DNA from: Canibacter zhuwentaonis
GTDB taxonomy: Bacteria; Actinomycetota; Actinomycetes; Actinomycetales; Microbacteriaceae
Assembly (NCBI RefSeq): GCF_018531125.1
Contig: NZ_JAHDSY010000010.1
DNA: 59,588 bases
Direction: 5' to 3' (one strand)
Shown: one piece after another, positions 22,693-31,801 of the stretch
How positions within the stretch are numbered: the first letter of the stretch is position 1
How the letters are laid out: every line of letters starts with the position of its first letter
Translations under genes and position numbers: made by a program
The notes under the pieces: generated by a model
What the model was told of the DNA's origin: nothing
Databases searched by the model: none
The model's input: the letters and a program-made list of their open reading frames with translations, nothing else

Positions 22693-23619
22693 CTATTCCT
22701 GCTCTGAGGAATCTAGCTTCTGCAAAATCTTGAGCAGATACTGTTCAAGATCGCCGTCGCGCTGCTGAATCCACTGCTTGCCGTTAACAATTACCGTTGG
22801 AGTAGAGCTTATACGCTGCGGCTGATCAGCAGGTCGTGGCTCTCCGCGAGGTACGGTAAGCACCTCACCTTCAGCAAGACCGAGCACGCCCTCCTGCAAA
22901 ACCTGCTTTGTTGCTTTGTCAATAAAGTTAACAAAGGTGCGCTTGTTAATGCAGTCCAAAAGTTCAGGAGTTTTCTCAGTTCCGATCTCGATCGCGTAGT
23001 CTAGTAGTTGCTGATCGGTTAGACCGGCTGTGCCTTCTTTAGGCTGCACCTCCAAAAGTTTTTTCTGGTAAGCGTAAGCTTTATCTGGTTGTTCGTTAAC
23101 TACGCAGGCAAATGCGTTAGCGGAGCGTGATGAGTATTTTGTGCCTGAGGAAAAACTGTCAAGGAAGTTTAGAACGTAGAACTCCATTTCAATATCTCCA
23201 GAGCCGGTGTACTGCTCAAGCATTTTGCCGTATGTGCTCTCAAAACTGCCGCAGACAGGGCACATAAAATCGGCAAACACTCTAACCGAAACCGGGCGTT
23301 TGCTGGCATCAAACTCGGTTGCCTTAAAAGTGCCATCCTCGTTGAGCTTACCGGTTTCTTTAACCTTCAAATCTTTAGTGAATATAGTTCCGCCAGTAGC
23401 CATGTTTTGAGGAGCTGCGATAGCGCCCGGCTGCAAAGAGAAGGTGACAACTAGAGCCACGGTTGTGAGCACAGCGATAACACCTAGCACCACCGAACCT
23501 TTTATTAAAAAGCGCTTGCGCTTCTCGCGCTTGACGCTCGCCTCGCGAGCGACCCGCGCCTGCTCACGAGCCTGTGCCCGCTTTTCATTTTTGGTTAAGT
23601 TTTTATCGTTAAGGTTCAT
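22693..23619 (-). CDS. Membrane-anchored DsbA/DSBA-like thiol-disulfide oxidoreductase
   Basis: A 308-aa protein with a highly charged cytoplasmic N-terminus (1-38), one membrane helix (about 39-62) and an extracytoplasmic thioredoxin fold. The active site is FMCPVCG (Cys120, Cys123) and the cis-proline loop is SSTPTVIVNG near residue 270. Two more Cys (in ANAFACVV and ELLDCINKR) may form a structural disulfide. It probably oxidises or isomerises disulfides in secreted proteins, like actinobacterial MdbA/DsbA-type proteins. Next to secA on the same strand (41-base gap), which fits an export role. Confidence 0.88.
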   Translation of the reverse strand: MNLNDKNLTKNEKRAQAREQARVAREASVKREKRKRFLIKGSVVLGVIAVLTTVALVVTFSLQPGAIAAPQNMATGGTIFTKDLKVKETGKLNEDGTFKATEFDASKRPVSVRVFADFMCPVCGSFESTYGKMLEQYTGSGDIEMEFYVLNFLDSFSSGTKYSSRSANAFACVVNEQPDKAYAYQKKLLEVQPKEGTAGLTDQQLLDYAIEIGTEKTPELLDCINKRTFVNFIDKATKQVLQEGVLGLAEGEVLTVPRGEPRPADQPQRISSTPTVIVNGKQWIQQRDGDLEQYLLKILQKLDSSEQE

Positions 23620-23660
23620 GTTTTCCTTTCAAACTCTGTTAAGCGCTTAAAAAACTGGGG

Positions 23661-26450
23661 TTATAACCCGAACGCGCCGCCACCCTTTTTAGATTTTTGC
23701 GTGGCGGCTTGCTGCGCTGCAGCGTGCTCGCTTGCGGTGGTTCTGGTTTTGCTGTTTGCGGCAGGATTGCCGCCTTTCTTAGATTTCTTGCCGTTTTTAG
23801 GCTTCGCTTTTTTAGTGCTCGCAGAAGCCACAACTCTAGCTTCACCGTCTTCATCCGGTGCGGTGTAGCTGAGCTTTGAAGTATCCGGACCTGTTTGCTC
23901 GTCAAGTCCGCCACCTGTCAGCTGCACCGATTCTGCAAGACCGTCGGTCGTCTGCTGCACCTGCACCTGGATGTTGTGTAACATACTTAAAGACTCCTCT
24001 TTGATCTGTCCCATCATAGTTTGGAACAGCTCGTACCCCTCGCGCTGGTATTCTACGAGCGGATCGCGCTGCGCCATAGCCCGCAACCCGATGCCCTCTT
24101 TTAGGTACTCCATCTCGTAGAGGTGATCACGCCAGCGGCGGTCGATCGTGGCGAGCACAACGCGGCGCTCTAGCTCGCGCATAGCTTTTTCGCCGAGCTC
24201 CGCTTCGCGCTGCTGGTATGCCACCTCAGCGTCACTGACTAGCTCGCGAGCCAAATACGCTTTGCCGTTTTTGTGAAGCAGATCTTCTGCCTCTTCGAGT
24301 AGTTCTTCAACGGTTATGCCAACGGGGTAGATCTGTTTCAGATCCGCCCAGAGTGCGTCATAATCCCACAGTCCGCTGGAGTTTTGGTGCGTGTCAATAA
24401 TCGCGCTGATCGTGTCCTCGCGGAACTGATCGACACGGTTTTGAATATCTTCGCCCTCAAGAATTTGCTGGCGGTCACCGTATATAGCGTGCCGCTGACG
24501 GTTTAGCACATCGTCATATTTCAAAACATTTTTGCGAGTTTCCGCGTTGCGAGACTCAACCTGAGCCTGCGCAGACTGGATCGCACGTGAAACCATCTTG
24601 TTTTCAATCACGGCATCATCTGGAATGCCGGAGCGGCTCAGTAGAGCCTGTGTCGCGCCAGCGTTAAATAGGCGCATTAGACTGTCGGTTAGTGACAGGT
24701 AGAAACGGCTTTCGCCGGGATCTCCCTGCCTGCCAGAGCGACCGCGCAGCTGGTTGTCGATGCGGCGTGATTCGTGGCGTTCTGTGCCGAGCACGTATAA
24801 TCCGCCAACCTCAATAACCTTTTTAGCTTCGGCGGCAACCGTTTCTTTGACCTGCGCAAAAACTTCGGGCCAGGTATTTTCGTACTTTTCCGAGTTTTCT
24901 TCTGTTGATAGCCCGCGCGCGCTCATTTCCTGCACTGCAAGGAACTCAGCGTTGCCGCCGAGCATAATGTCGGTGCCGCGGCCAGCCATGTTGGTTGCCA
25001 CAGTAACGGCCCCGAAGCGCCCAGCCTGTGCCACGATTGCAGCCTCGCGAGCGTGGTTCTTGGCATTCAGCACTTCGTGACGCACACCCCGTTTTGCTAG
25101 CAGGCGTGACAGGTACTCACTCTTTTCAACGCTGGTTGTGCCAACAAGCACAGGCTGCCCTTTTTTGTTGCGCGCAACTATATCGTCAACAATCGCGTCA
25201 AACTTAATCTGCTCGTTCTTGTAAACAAGATCGGATCTGTCAATGCGCTGCATTTTGCGGTTTGTCGGGATTGGGACAACCCCGAGCTTGTAGGTGCTCA
25301 TAAACTCCGCAGCCTCGGTTTCAGCTGTGCCGGTCATGCCTGACAGCTTCTCGTACAGGCGGAAGTAGTTCTGCAGGGTTACGGTTGCGAGCATCTGGTT
25401 CTCAGCTTTAACCTGCACGCCCTCTTTAGCCTCAATGGCCTGATGCATACCCTCGTTGTAGCGGCGACCTGCGAGAATACGACCGGTGTGTTCATCAACA
25501 ATCAGCACTTCACCGTCAAGCACAACATAGTCTTTGTCGCGCGTAAACAGTGCGCGTGCCTTGATTGAGTTGTTGAGGAAAGAAATAAGCGGAGTATTAA
25601 CCGACTCGTAGAGGTTCGTTATGCCCAGGTAGTCTTCAACCTTTGCGATGCCGCTTTCAAGCACGCCAACGGTGCGTTTTTTCTCGTCCACCTCGTAGTC
25701 AACTCCTGGCACTAGCGTCTGTGCGATCTTCGCAAAATCATTGAACCAGCGGTTAGCATCGCCGGATGCAGGACCTGAAATTATTAACGGGGTGCGCGCC
25801 TCGTCAATCAGAATCGAATCAACCTCGTCAATGATTGCGAAATAGTGGTCGCGCTGCACGCGCTCAGCACTGCTCGACGCCATGTTATCGCGCAGGTAGT
25901 CAAAGCCAAACTCATTATTTGTGCCGTATGTAATATCTGCGCTGTACTGCTCGCGGCGCAGGGATGGATCCTGGTTGGATACGATGCAGCCGGTTGTCAT
26001 GCCCAGCGCGCGGAATACCCTACCCATCAGATCGCTCTGATACTGCGCAAGGAAGTCGTTTACGGTTACGATGTGTACGCCGCGCCCCGCCAGCGCGTTG
26101 AGATACGCCGGCATAGTTGCAACAAGGGTTTTACCCTCGCCGGTTTTCATCTCTGAAATATTGCCGAGGTGCAGATTAGCGCCACCCATAATCTGCACGG
26201 GATACGGGGTTAAACCAATAGTGCGCTTTGCGGCTTCGCGCACGGCGGCAAAGGCTTCTGGCAGGAGATCGTCGAGAGTTTCGCCCGCAGCAAGGCGCGC
26301 CTTGAAATCCGTAGTCTCTTCGCGTAATTCTTCGTCGCTAAGATCTGCAAAGTGTTCTGCAAGATCCGTCACTTGCTGCGCGAGCCGCTCAAGCTTCTTG
26401 AGAGTGCGACCCTCGCCAATACGAAGTAACTTTTCGATAACTGATGCCAT
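23661..26450 (-). CDS. secA: Preprotein translocase ATPase SecA
   Basis: A 929-aa protein, the motor that pushes unfolded proteins through SecYEG. Walker A is MKTGEGKTLVA, the DEAD-like box is IIDEVDSILIDEARTP, and NMAGRGTDIMLGG and LRGRSGRQGDPGESRF mark the second motor domain. The C-terminus is a low-complexity Lys/Gly/Ala tail (GKKSKKGG, KSKKGGGAFGL) without the CxCxCH zinc motif; that loss is common in actinobacterial SecA1. Full length, no lesion. Confidence 0.97.
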   Translation of the reverse strand: MASVIEKLLRIGEGRTLKKLERLAQQVTDLAEHFADLSDEELREETTDFKARLAAGETLDDLLPEAFAAVREAAKRTIGLTPYPVQIMGGANLHLGNISEMKTGEGKTLVATMPAYLNALAGRGVHIVTVNDFLAQYQSDLMGRVFRALGMTTGCIVSNQDPSLRREQYSADITYGTNNEFGFDYLRDNMASSSAERVQRDHYFAIIDEVDSILIDEARTPLIISGPASGDANRWFNDFAKIAQTLVPGVDYEVDEKKRTVGVLESGIAKVEDYLGITNLYESVNTPLISFLNNSIKARALFTRDKDYVVLDGEVLIVDEHTGRILAGRRYNEGMHQAIEAKEGVQVKAENQMLATVTLQNYFRLYEKLSGMTGTAETEAAEFMSTYKLGVVPIPTNRKMQRIDRSDLVYKNEQIKFDAIVDDIVARNKKGQPVLVGTTSVEKSEYLSRLLAKRGVRHEVLNAKNHAREAAIVAQAGRFGAVTVATNMAGRGTDIMLGGNAEFLAVQEMSARGLSTEENSEKYENTWPEVFAQVKETVAAEAKKVIEVGGLYVLGTERHESRRIDNQLRGRSGRQGDPGESRFYLSLTDSLMRLFNAGATQALLSRSGIPDDAVIENKMVSRAIQSAQAQVESRNAETRKNVLKYDDVLNRQRHAIYGDRQQILEGEDIQNRVDQFREDTISAIIDTHQNSSGLWDYDALWADLKQIYPVGITVEELLEEAEDLLHKNGKAYLARELVSDAEVAYQQREAELGEKAMRELERRVVLATIDRRWRDHLYEMEYLKEGIGLRAMAQRDPLVEYQREGYELFQTMMGQIKEESLSMLHNIQVQVQQTTDGLAESVQLTGGGLDEQTGPDTSKLSYTAPDEDGEARVVASASTKKAKPKNGKKSKKGGNPAANSKTRTTASEHAAAQQAATQKSKKGGGAFGL

Positions 26451-26505
26451 TTATATCCCGATGCGTTATGTAATGTGCTGCGCCATAGGGCGGTCTTAAA
26501 GTTAA

Positions 26506-26533
26506 AGTATATCAATGTAAAAGGTATATGCAA
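26506..26533 (-). promoter_or_regulatory. Likely secA promoter
   Basis: On the minus strand TTGCAT (26533-26528), 16 bases, and TATACT (26511-26506), about 55 bases before the secA ATG. Confidence 0.45.
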
Positions 26534-26561
26534 CTGTGAAAGTTATGCTAGAGCGGAGCTG

Positions 26562-27329
26562 CTACACAGTGCTGTCTCTAATCTCAACCCTAAATAGGGT
26601 TACTGCGCAGCTGACAGAAACCCCGTGCGTGGCTAAAATCTGTGCGGCTGCGGTGAGAGTTGCGCCGCTTGTGCACACGTCATCAACGAGCACAACCCGG
26701 ATATGCTGATGGCGCAGCAGTTCTAATTTTGCCGGGGTCACTTTTAGACGGCGCGAGTTGACCAGCCGCGCTTCGTGATCCAGCCCTACCTGGCTGCTGC
26801 GCGCACCCCCTGCGCGCAGTGCTCGCACGGTTCTTTTGCGTGTGAAACGATTGTCGCGCAGCAGCAAAGAAAGATGATCAAAACCGCGCTGTCTCACTTT
26901 GCTGGCGCGTGAGGGCAGCGGGACAAACAGCACCCGCGCATCGCTCGCAAGAGTTTTACTCCGCCGCAGCTCGCAGAGGGTCGTCTCGATTGTGTGCTCA
27001 AAAACAGGGCGCAACACTTTTGCAAGCCCGGGCATATCTTCGTGCTTAATCCCGATCAGCGCGTCTTTGCCGGGTGAGGCGTACGCCCCCGCGCTGAAAA
27101 CCGGCAGCGCAAGTGGTTGTGCCAGGGTTGTTTCAAGGGGCATAAACCGCGTTAAAGCCCGCACTGCATTCGTGCAGGGAACGCAAAAAAGCCGGTCAAA
27201 ACGTCCGCAGCCAAGACACCTGCACGGTAACACCAGGCTTTGTAGATCCGCCAGGAACTCGTGCAGCGGATGCGCGCGCACCGCTTTTAGACAGCTCGGG
27301 GCGAGAGTACGTGCTGCTATTTCTTGCAT
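26562..27329 (-). CDS. comF: ComF-family phosphoribosyltransferase-like protein
   Basis: A 255-aa protein with an N-terminal zinc ribbon (Cys38/Cys41 and Cys49/Cys52 in CRCLGCGRFDRLFCVPC) and a C-terminal type I phosphoribosyltransferase fold with the PRPP loop VVLVDDVCTSGATL. ComF proteins are involved in DNA uptake or have unknown roles in non-competent species; no competence genes are nearby. Downstream of lpqB as commonly seen in actinobacteria. Confidence 0.85.
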   Translation of the reverse strand: MQEIAARTLAPSCLKAVRAHPLHEFLADLQSLVLPCRCLGCGRFDRLFCVPCTNAVRALTRFMPLETTLAQPLALPVFSAGAYASPGKDALIGIKHEDMPGLAKVLRPVFEHTIETTLCELRRSKTLASDARVLFVPLPSRASKVRQRGFDHLSLLLRDNRFTRKRTVRALRAGGARSSQVGLDHEARLVNSRRLKVTPAKLELLRHQHIRVVLVDDVCTSGATLTAAAQILATHGVSVSCAVTLFRVEIRDSTV

Positions 27330-27331
27330 AT

Positions 27332-27553
27332 TTACAGTATGGCTTGCTGCTGCCGCGCGGCGGGGATTTTGAGTGTGGCTGTTGAAAAGTGAGCGAAGTT
27401 ACGCATGTTGAAGGCAATAACCTCGCCCTGGGAATCCTCGCGTAAAACACGGCAGCGTCCGTGAAACGCAGTAACGCGCACAAAACCCAAAACGTCCAGG
27501 GAAGTTAACAGCGCCCGCAAAATGTAACAGCGTCTGAGTGCCCAGCAAAACAA
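27332..27553 (-). CDS. Possible small ORF filling the lpqB-comF gap
   Basis: A 73-codon frame starts with TTG one base after the lpqB stop and ends two bases before the comF start. The residue mix of its second half (GEVIAFNMRNFAHFSTATLK) looks protein-like, and an exact fit between two genes is typical of operon genes. Against it: no ribosome-binding site and a TTG start. Family not recognised. Confidence 0.3.
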   Translation of the reverse strand: MFCWALRRCYILRALLTSLDVLGFVRVTAFHGRCRVLREDSQGEVIAFNMRNFAHFSTATLKIPAARQQQAIL

Positions 27554-27554
27554 G

Positions 27555-29237
27555 CTAATTATTCTTAATCAGCACTCGCACACCACTGGCGATCTGATTC
27601 CAAACTAGCGATTCGCGCTGCGAAAACACCTCGCCCTCAGCGTTTAGCACGCGCACATCCGCGGCGGTGCTGCCCGCCAGTGAGCGTCCACTGGGCGCTC
27701 TGGTGAGCTCATTGCCGAAACTGCCGTTGCCACCGACTGTTGTTACTGAAATATCGCCAGAGTGAGTTAAAAGCGCTAGTTTACCGTCGGTGAGCCAGTC
27801 AAGATCGAGCGCGGTGCCGGGCGCGTTGAGGGTTAAATGAGCCTCAGTAGTTAGACGCAGGGGAGTACCGTTTGCCGCCCTCACAACCCCCGCCAGGTAC
27901 ACGCTACTGCTGTTGCCGTTCTGCACCAAAAGCGCCAGCTGGCTGCCGTCGGGCGCGATCCGCACCGATTTTAGCCTGGTATGTGCAATATTTGCCGGCA
28001 AATCTAGCTGCAGCTCGTCTTTATTGGCGGTGTACGCGCGCACGGTTTTTGCGCCGTCAAAAGTGCCGGTCCAGATATAAGCCCATTTATCGACGCTTGG
28101 TGCCAGGTTGTTATGCTGGTTTGAGAGGGTTGTGACGCGATCCGCGCTCACCAGCGAAACTGCGCCATTGTGCAGCACCGCCATTTGCGGTGTCAGTTTT
28201 TCCGCGTTCGCAGTGGTTCTGGGAAGGAGCGTGATGTCAGACGGATTTAGCTTGTTAAGAGCCGGGTAGAGCGCCAGAATCTCGGTGGCGGCGGTTGCGT
28301 CAAACGACACAATGCGCTCCGCGGTTAGCGCGTAGGCGGGCGTGCTCGTTGTTGATGCCTGCTGCTTGGCAATTTTTCCCTGCGTTATTTTGCGTCCGTT
28401 AGAGCTGAGCACAAAATTGCTGATGTAGTCGAAATTGCTCAGGGTTTTAGCCAGTTGCGCGCGCGTGATGCTCATGTCGCTCTCGGGCGCGTCTGCAAAA
28501 TCTTCGGAGACTTGAATATAAGCCCTGCCGTTATGCACTTTAACCGGCGCGGTCAGCCGTACACCGGCACCAAAAGCTGACTGCACAACATCTTGCAGCC
28601 TCGTGGCGGGGCCGCGCAGCATATGTTCGATCGTTTCTGTGACCGACCCGGATCCGTTCAGCACCCACCGCGTGTCTGGCACGATGCTGCCCGCAGCGTC
28701 AACAAAGGCGAGGCTGCGTTTAGACCACACTGCGGTGAAGGTCGAGTAGTCGAGCACCAGATTTGCCGGGGCGCTGGAGATGCGCCACTCGTCATCGTAG
28801 CGCTCCAGCTCGAAGCGCAAATCCACGTTTTGCGCCTGCGGCTGCTGGTGCACTAGCTCACCGGCCGCGCTTAAAATCGCGATCGCCGAGGTCGTTATTT
28901 TCGTCACTCTGTCGCTAATCTGCGAGAAAGAGCGGGTGTTCTCGTCAACAATTACACCCACGGGCTGCCAGCTGTTCTGATACTGTGGGGTCAAATATTC
29001 GCGCGCAATTTCGTAGTTGCTATTGGCGGCGGCTGCGGCTCCCAAGAAGCCGCGCACTATTTCTTCCTGCGAGGCATTGGGAAGCGGACCGGACGGGTTA
29101 AATAACACCTGCTGTTCTGCCTGGGAGAGCTTGCTGAGCCCAGGCATAACCTTGCTGTGCTCGGGGATTGTTTGGCAGGCGGATAGGCTTGCCAGCATGA
29201 AAAACGCGCAAACTGTCGCAAAAATGCTGCGTTTCAT
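27555..29237 (-). CDS. lpqB: Lipoprotein LpqB
   Basis: A 560-aa lipoprotein, signal MKRSIFATVCAFFMLASLSAC with the lipobox LSAC. A GerMN-like domain (GVRLTAPVKVHNGRAYIQVS) is followed by a C-terminal beta-propeller-like region. A longer frame exists, but the ATG at 29237 overlaps the mtrB stop (ATGA) and gives the signal peptide directly. In mycobacteria LpqB interacts with the MtrB sensor outside the membrane and tunes MtrA phosphorylation; the mtrA-mtrB-lpqB order here is the conserved one. Confidence 0.92.
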   Translation of the reverse strand: MKRSIFATVCAFFMLASLSACQTIPEHSKVMPGLSKLSQAEQQVLFNPSGPLPNASQEEIVRGFLGAAAAANSNYEIAREYLTPQYQNSWQPVGVIVDENTRSFSQISDRVTKITTSAIAILSAAGELVHQQPQAQNVDLRFELERYDDEWRISSAPANLVLDYSTFTAVWSKRSLAFVDAAGSIVPDTRWVLNGSGSVTETIEHMLRGPATRLQDVVQSAFGAGVRLTAPVKVHNGRAYIQVSEDFADAPESDMSITRAQLAKTLSNFDYISNFVLSSNGRKITQGKIAKQQASTTSTPAYALTAERIVSFDATAATEILALYPALNKLNPSDITLLPRTTANAEKLTPQMAVLHNGAVSLVSADRVTTLSNQHNNLAPSVDKWAYIWTGTFDGAKTVRAYTANKDELQLDLPANIAHTRLKSVRIAPDGSQLALLVQNGNSSSVYLAGVVRAANGTPLRLTTEAHLTLNAPGTALDLDWLTDGKLALLTHSGDISVTTVGGNGSFGNELTRAPSGRSLAGSTAADVRVLNAEGEVFSQRESLVWNQIASGVRVLIKNN

Positions 29238-31081
29238 CGCTTTTCTCCGCTGTTCGGGTCGTTGCAGGGTAGACCGGATTTGCTCGTGCTCATGCAAGCT
29301 GCCGTTTTTTTGCTTGCTCTCTTGCGAGCAGCGCCCGGCTCGGGCAACTCGGGCGCTCCGGCTGTGAGCTCAGCTGCGCTGTTGGCTGCTCCCGGGGCAT
29401 CATCCGGTTCGCGCGGCAGCGGCGAAACGACTCTTTCCTGCGCGGGATCTAGCGGCAGTGTCAGCCTGAAACTACTGCCCTTGCCGGGCAGCGCCCACAC
29501 GTCAATTGATCCGCCATGCACGCTAGCGTCCTCTTTCGCGATCGCAAGCCCCAAGCCGGTGCCTCCGAGCGTGCGTTTGCGCGATGAATCCGCTCGCCAG
29601 AACCTATCAAAAACGCGCTGTGTTTGCTCCTCGGTCATGCCCGTGCCGTAGTCGCGCACAGTCACCGCAACAGCGCAGTTATTAGAGTCGGTGGTCACAA
29701 TAATCGGCTTGTTTTCGCCGTGCTCGATTGCGTTGCCAATAAGATTGGTGAGAATTCGGCGGATTCGCCGCGGGTCGATGTCAATGCTCGCGTACGCGCC
29801 GCGCGGGCGAAACTCAATCAGTGAATTTGACAGCGGCTGCAGGCTCTCGATCACTTCGCGGGTGAGGCTTGTCAGCGACGTTGGTTCGATGCTCAGCTGC
29901 ACACGCCCGGCGTCGTAGCGTGATATTTCGAGCAGGTCTGTGAGCAGAGACTCAAAGCGTTTTACCTGATCAGATAGCACTTTGGTGGCGCGCTGGCGCT
30001 GTGGGTCGAGCTTCTGGTGATGCTTGTTATTAACAAGCACATCGCTGGCGAGCCTGATCGTTGTGAGCGGGGTGCGTAGCTCGTGTGAAACATCAGAAAC
30101 AAAGTGTTGCTGCATTGTAGAGAGCGTGTTCAGCTCGGTGATGCGCATATTCAGCGTGTCGGCCATCTCATTAAAATTGGCGCTCAGCACATCGAGCGTT
30201 TTATCGCCATGCTGCCGCATTCTAGCGCTGTGTACGCCCGCTGCAATCTGCCTGGTGACCTCGGCAGCATCGCGGATCGGGCGGGTCACTTTGGCTATCA
30301 TCAGCCAGGATAACAGCGCGATCAGGGCAACGATTGCCGCGCCAGATCCCAGCAGCGCGCGTGAAATGGTTTTAACCGCGCTCGCGGTTGGGTCGAGGTC
30401 GTAGGCGATAAAAAGGTCGTAGGTGCCAGCGCTGCCGGGAAAATGCAGCGATGTTGCGGCTATAATCGCGGGGATTTTATTGCCGAACGAATCGTTGGCT
30501 TTATCGAGCGTGACGTGCTGCCAAATCTGTGGTAGATTGCCGGTCGCAATCGAGCTGCTGAGCTCTTTTGTAACGGCCTCCATAACGCCCGGTCCGGTGC
30601 GAAAATCGAGCGGCGCGTCGGTTGAGGGCGGCTGTCCGGGCTGGCGGCGCACGTAGATTAGCGAGCTTGCGGAGGTGTCGCGGATAGCGCTGCGCACCTG
30701 CAGCATCAGGGTGCTGAGGGTGCTACGATCGCTAGCGGCTGCAGAGTTAATCACCTGTTGCGCGGCGATTGTTGCGCGCGCGCTGTCGTTGAGGGCGTGA
30801 TTGCGACTGCGTTCTGCCAGATCATTGGAAATGGTTGTTACCGTGCTACCGCCGATCAGTAGAATCAGCGCGGTTGCAACGAGCACATTAACCGTCACAA
30901 CTCGAAACGGCAGCGACTGCCGCCACCTTGTTGTAAACGGTTTCAGCGCCGGAACAATTGCGCTGGCGAACGGGCGGGTCACAGATTCCAGCTTGTATTT
31001 TAGGCGCGACAAAAAATTGTTTTGTGCGCCCAGGTTTTGAGAATCTTCGCGCCGCGCCAGCCACCTGCGATCTGCCTGCAT
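29234..31081 (-). CDS. mtrB: Sensor histidine kinase MtrB
   Basis: A 615-aa kinase with two membrane helices (about 60-80 and 245-265) around an extracellular sensor domain, a HAMP segment (TRPIRDAAEVTRQIAAGVHS), the H-box FVSDVSHELRTPLTTI, N-box NLIGNAIEHGENK and G-boxes DYGTGMTEEQ and GGTGLGLAIAKE. It ends in a low-complexity tail. It phosphorylates MtrA, encoded 6 bases upstream; the system links cell-wall growth and division with DNA replication in actinobacteria. Confidence 0.95.
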   Translation of the reverse strand: MQADRRWLARREDSQNLGAQNNFLSRLKYKLESVTRPFASAIVPALKPFTTRWRQSLPFRVVTVNVLVATALILLIGGSTVTTISNDLAERSRNHALNDSARATIAAQQVINSAAASDRSTLSTLMLQVRSAIRDTSASSLIYVRRQPGQPPSTDAPLDFRTGPGVMEAVTKELSSSIATGNLPQIWQHVTLDKANDSFGNKIPAIIAATSLHFPGSAGTYDLFIAYDLDPTASAVKTISRALLGSGAAIVALIALLSWLMIAKVTRPIRDAAEVTRQIAAGVHSARMRQHGDKTLDVLSANFNEMADTLNMRITELNTLSTMQQHFVSDVSHELRTPLTTIRLASDVLVNNKHHQKLDPQRQRATKVLSDQVKRFESLLTDLLEISRYDAGRVQLSIEPTSLTSLTREVIESLQPLSNSLIEFRPRGAYASIDIDPRRIRRILTNLIGNAIEHGENKPIIVTTDSNNCAVAVTVRDYGTGMTEEQTQRVFDRFWRADSSRKRTLGGTGLGLAIAKEDASVHGGSIDVWALPGKGSSFRLTLPLDPAQERVVSPLPREPDDAPGAANSAAELTAGAPELPEPGAARKRASKKTAACMSTSKSGLPCNDPNSGEKR

Positions 31082-31087
31082 AGCGCG

Positions 31088-31771
31088 CTAATTAACCAGT
31101 TTACCGGCGCGGTAACCAACCCCGCGCACTGTCAGCACAAGCTGTGGCTTGTCCGGGTCTAGTTCGATTTTTGAGCGCAACCGCTGCACATGCACATTTA
31201 CAAGCCGAGTATCTGCCTTGTAAATATAGCCCCAAACCTGCTCGAGTAGCATATCGCGACTGAACGTCTGTTGCGGGTTGCGCGCGAGCACAACCAGTAG
31301 GTCAAACTCGAGCGGGGTTAAGCGGATCATCTCACTGCCGCGTTTAACTTCGTGCTTTGTCAGATCGATCCGCAGATCACCAATGCGGATCGGTGCGCTC
31401 TCGTCAATCTGTGGTTCTCGCAACCGCGCCCGCATACGTGCTTTTAACTCCGCAGGATCGAACGGCTTTACGACGTAGTCATCAGCTCCTGCTTCCAGCC
31501 CGCGCACAACATCTTCGGTGTCGGTGCGGGCTGTGAGCATGATTATTGGCACGCCCGATTCTTCGCGCACGATTTTACAAACCTCAATGCCGTCGATGCC
31601 CGGAAGCATCACGTCGAGCAGGATTAGATCCGGGCGCTCTTCGTGGAACGCTTTGATTGCGCTGTCGCCGTCGGCTGCAAAGGTGGTTGTGTAACACTCA
31701 GAGCTGAGGGTTAAACCGAGCATTTCTGCTAAATCAGCGTCATCATCGACAACGAGGATGTGAGCGCTCAT
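31088..31771 (-). CDS. mtrA: Response regulator MtrA
   Basis: A 227-aa OmpR-type regulator. Receiver motifs are VVDDDADLAE, phospho-acceptor Asp in LILLDVMLPGIDG, switch Thr in MLTAR and Lys in VVKPFDP; the C-terminal winged helix has RLVNVHVQRLRSKIE and TVRGVGYR. It is the essential actinobacterial MtrA by synteny (mtrA-mtrB-lpqB) and by overall sequence. Confidence 0.95.
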   Translation of the reverse strand: MSAHILVVDDDADLAEMLGLTLSSECYTTTFAADGDSAIKAFHEERPDLILLDVMLPGIDGIEVCKIVREESGVPIIMLTARTDTEDVVRGLEAGADDYVVKPFDPAELKARMRARLREPQIDESAPIRIGDLRIDLTKHEVKRGSEMIRLTPLEFDLLVVLARNPQQTFSRDMLLEQVWGYIYKADTRLVNVHVQRLRSKIELDPDKPQLVLTVRGVGYRAGKLVN

Positions 31772-31801
31772 AATGATTCTTTCCCTAAAGTATAAAGTGT
31801 T

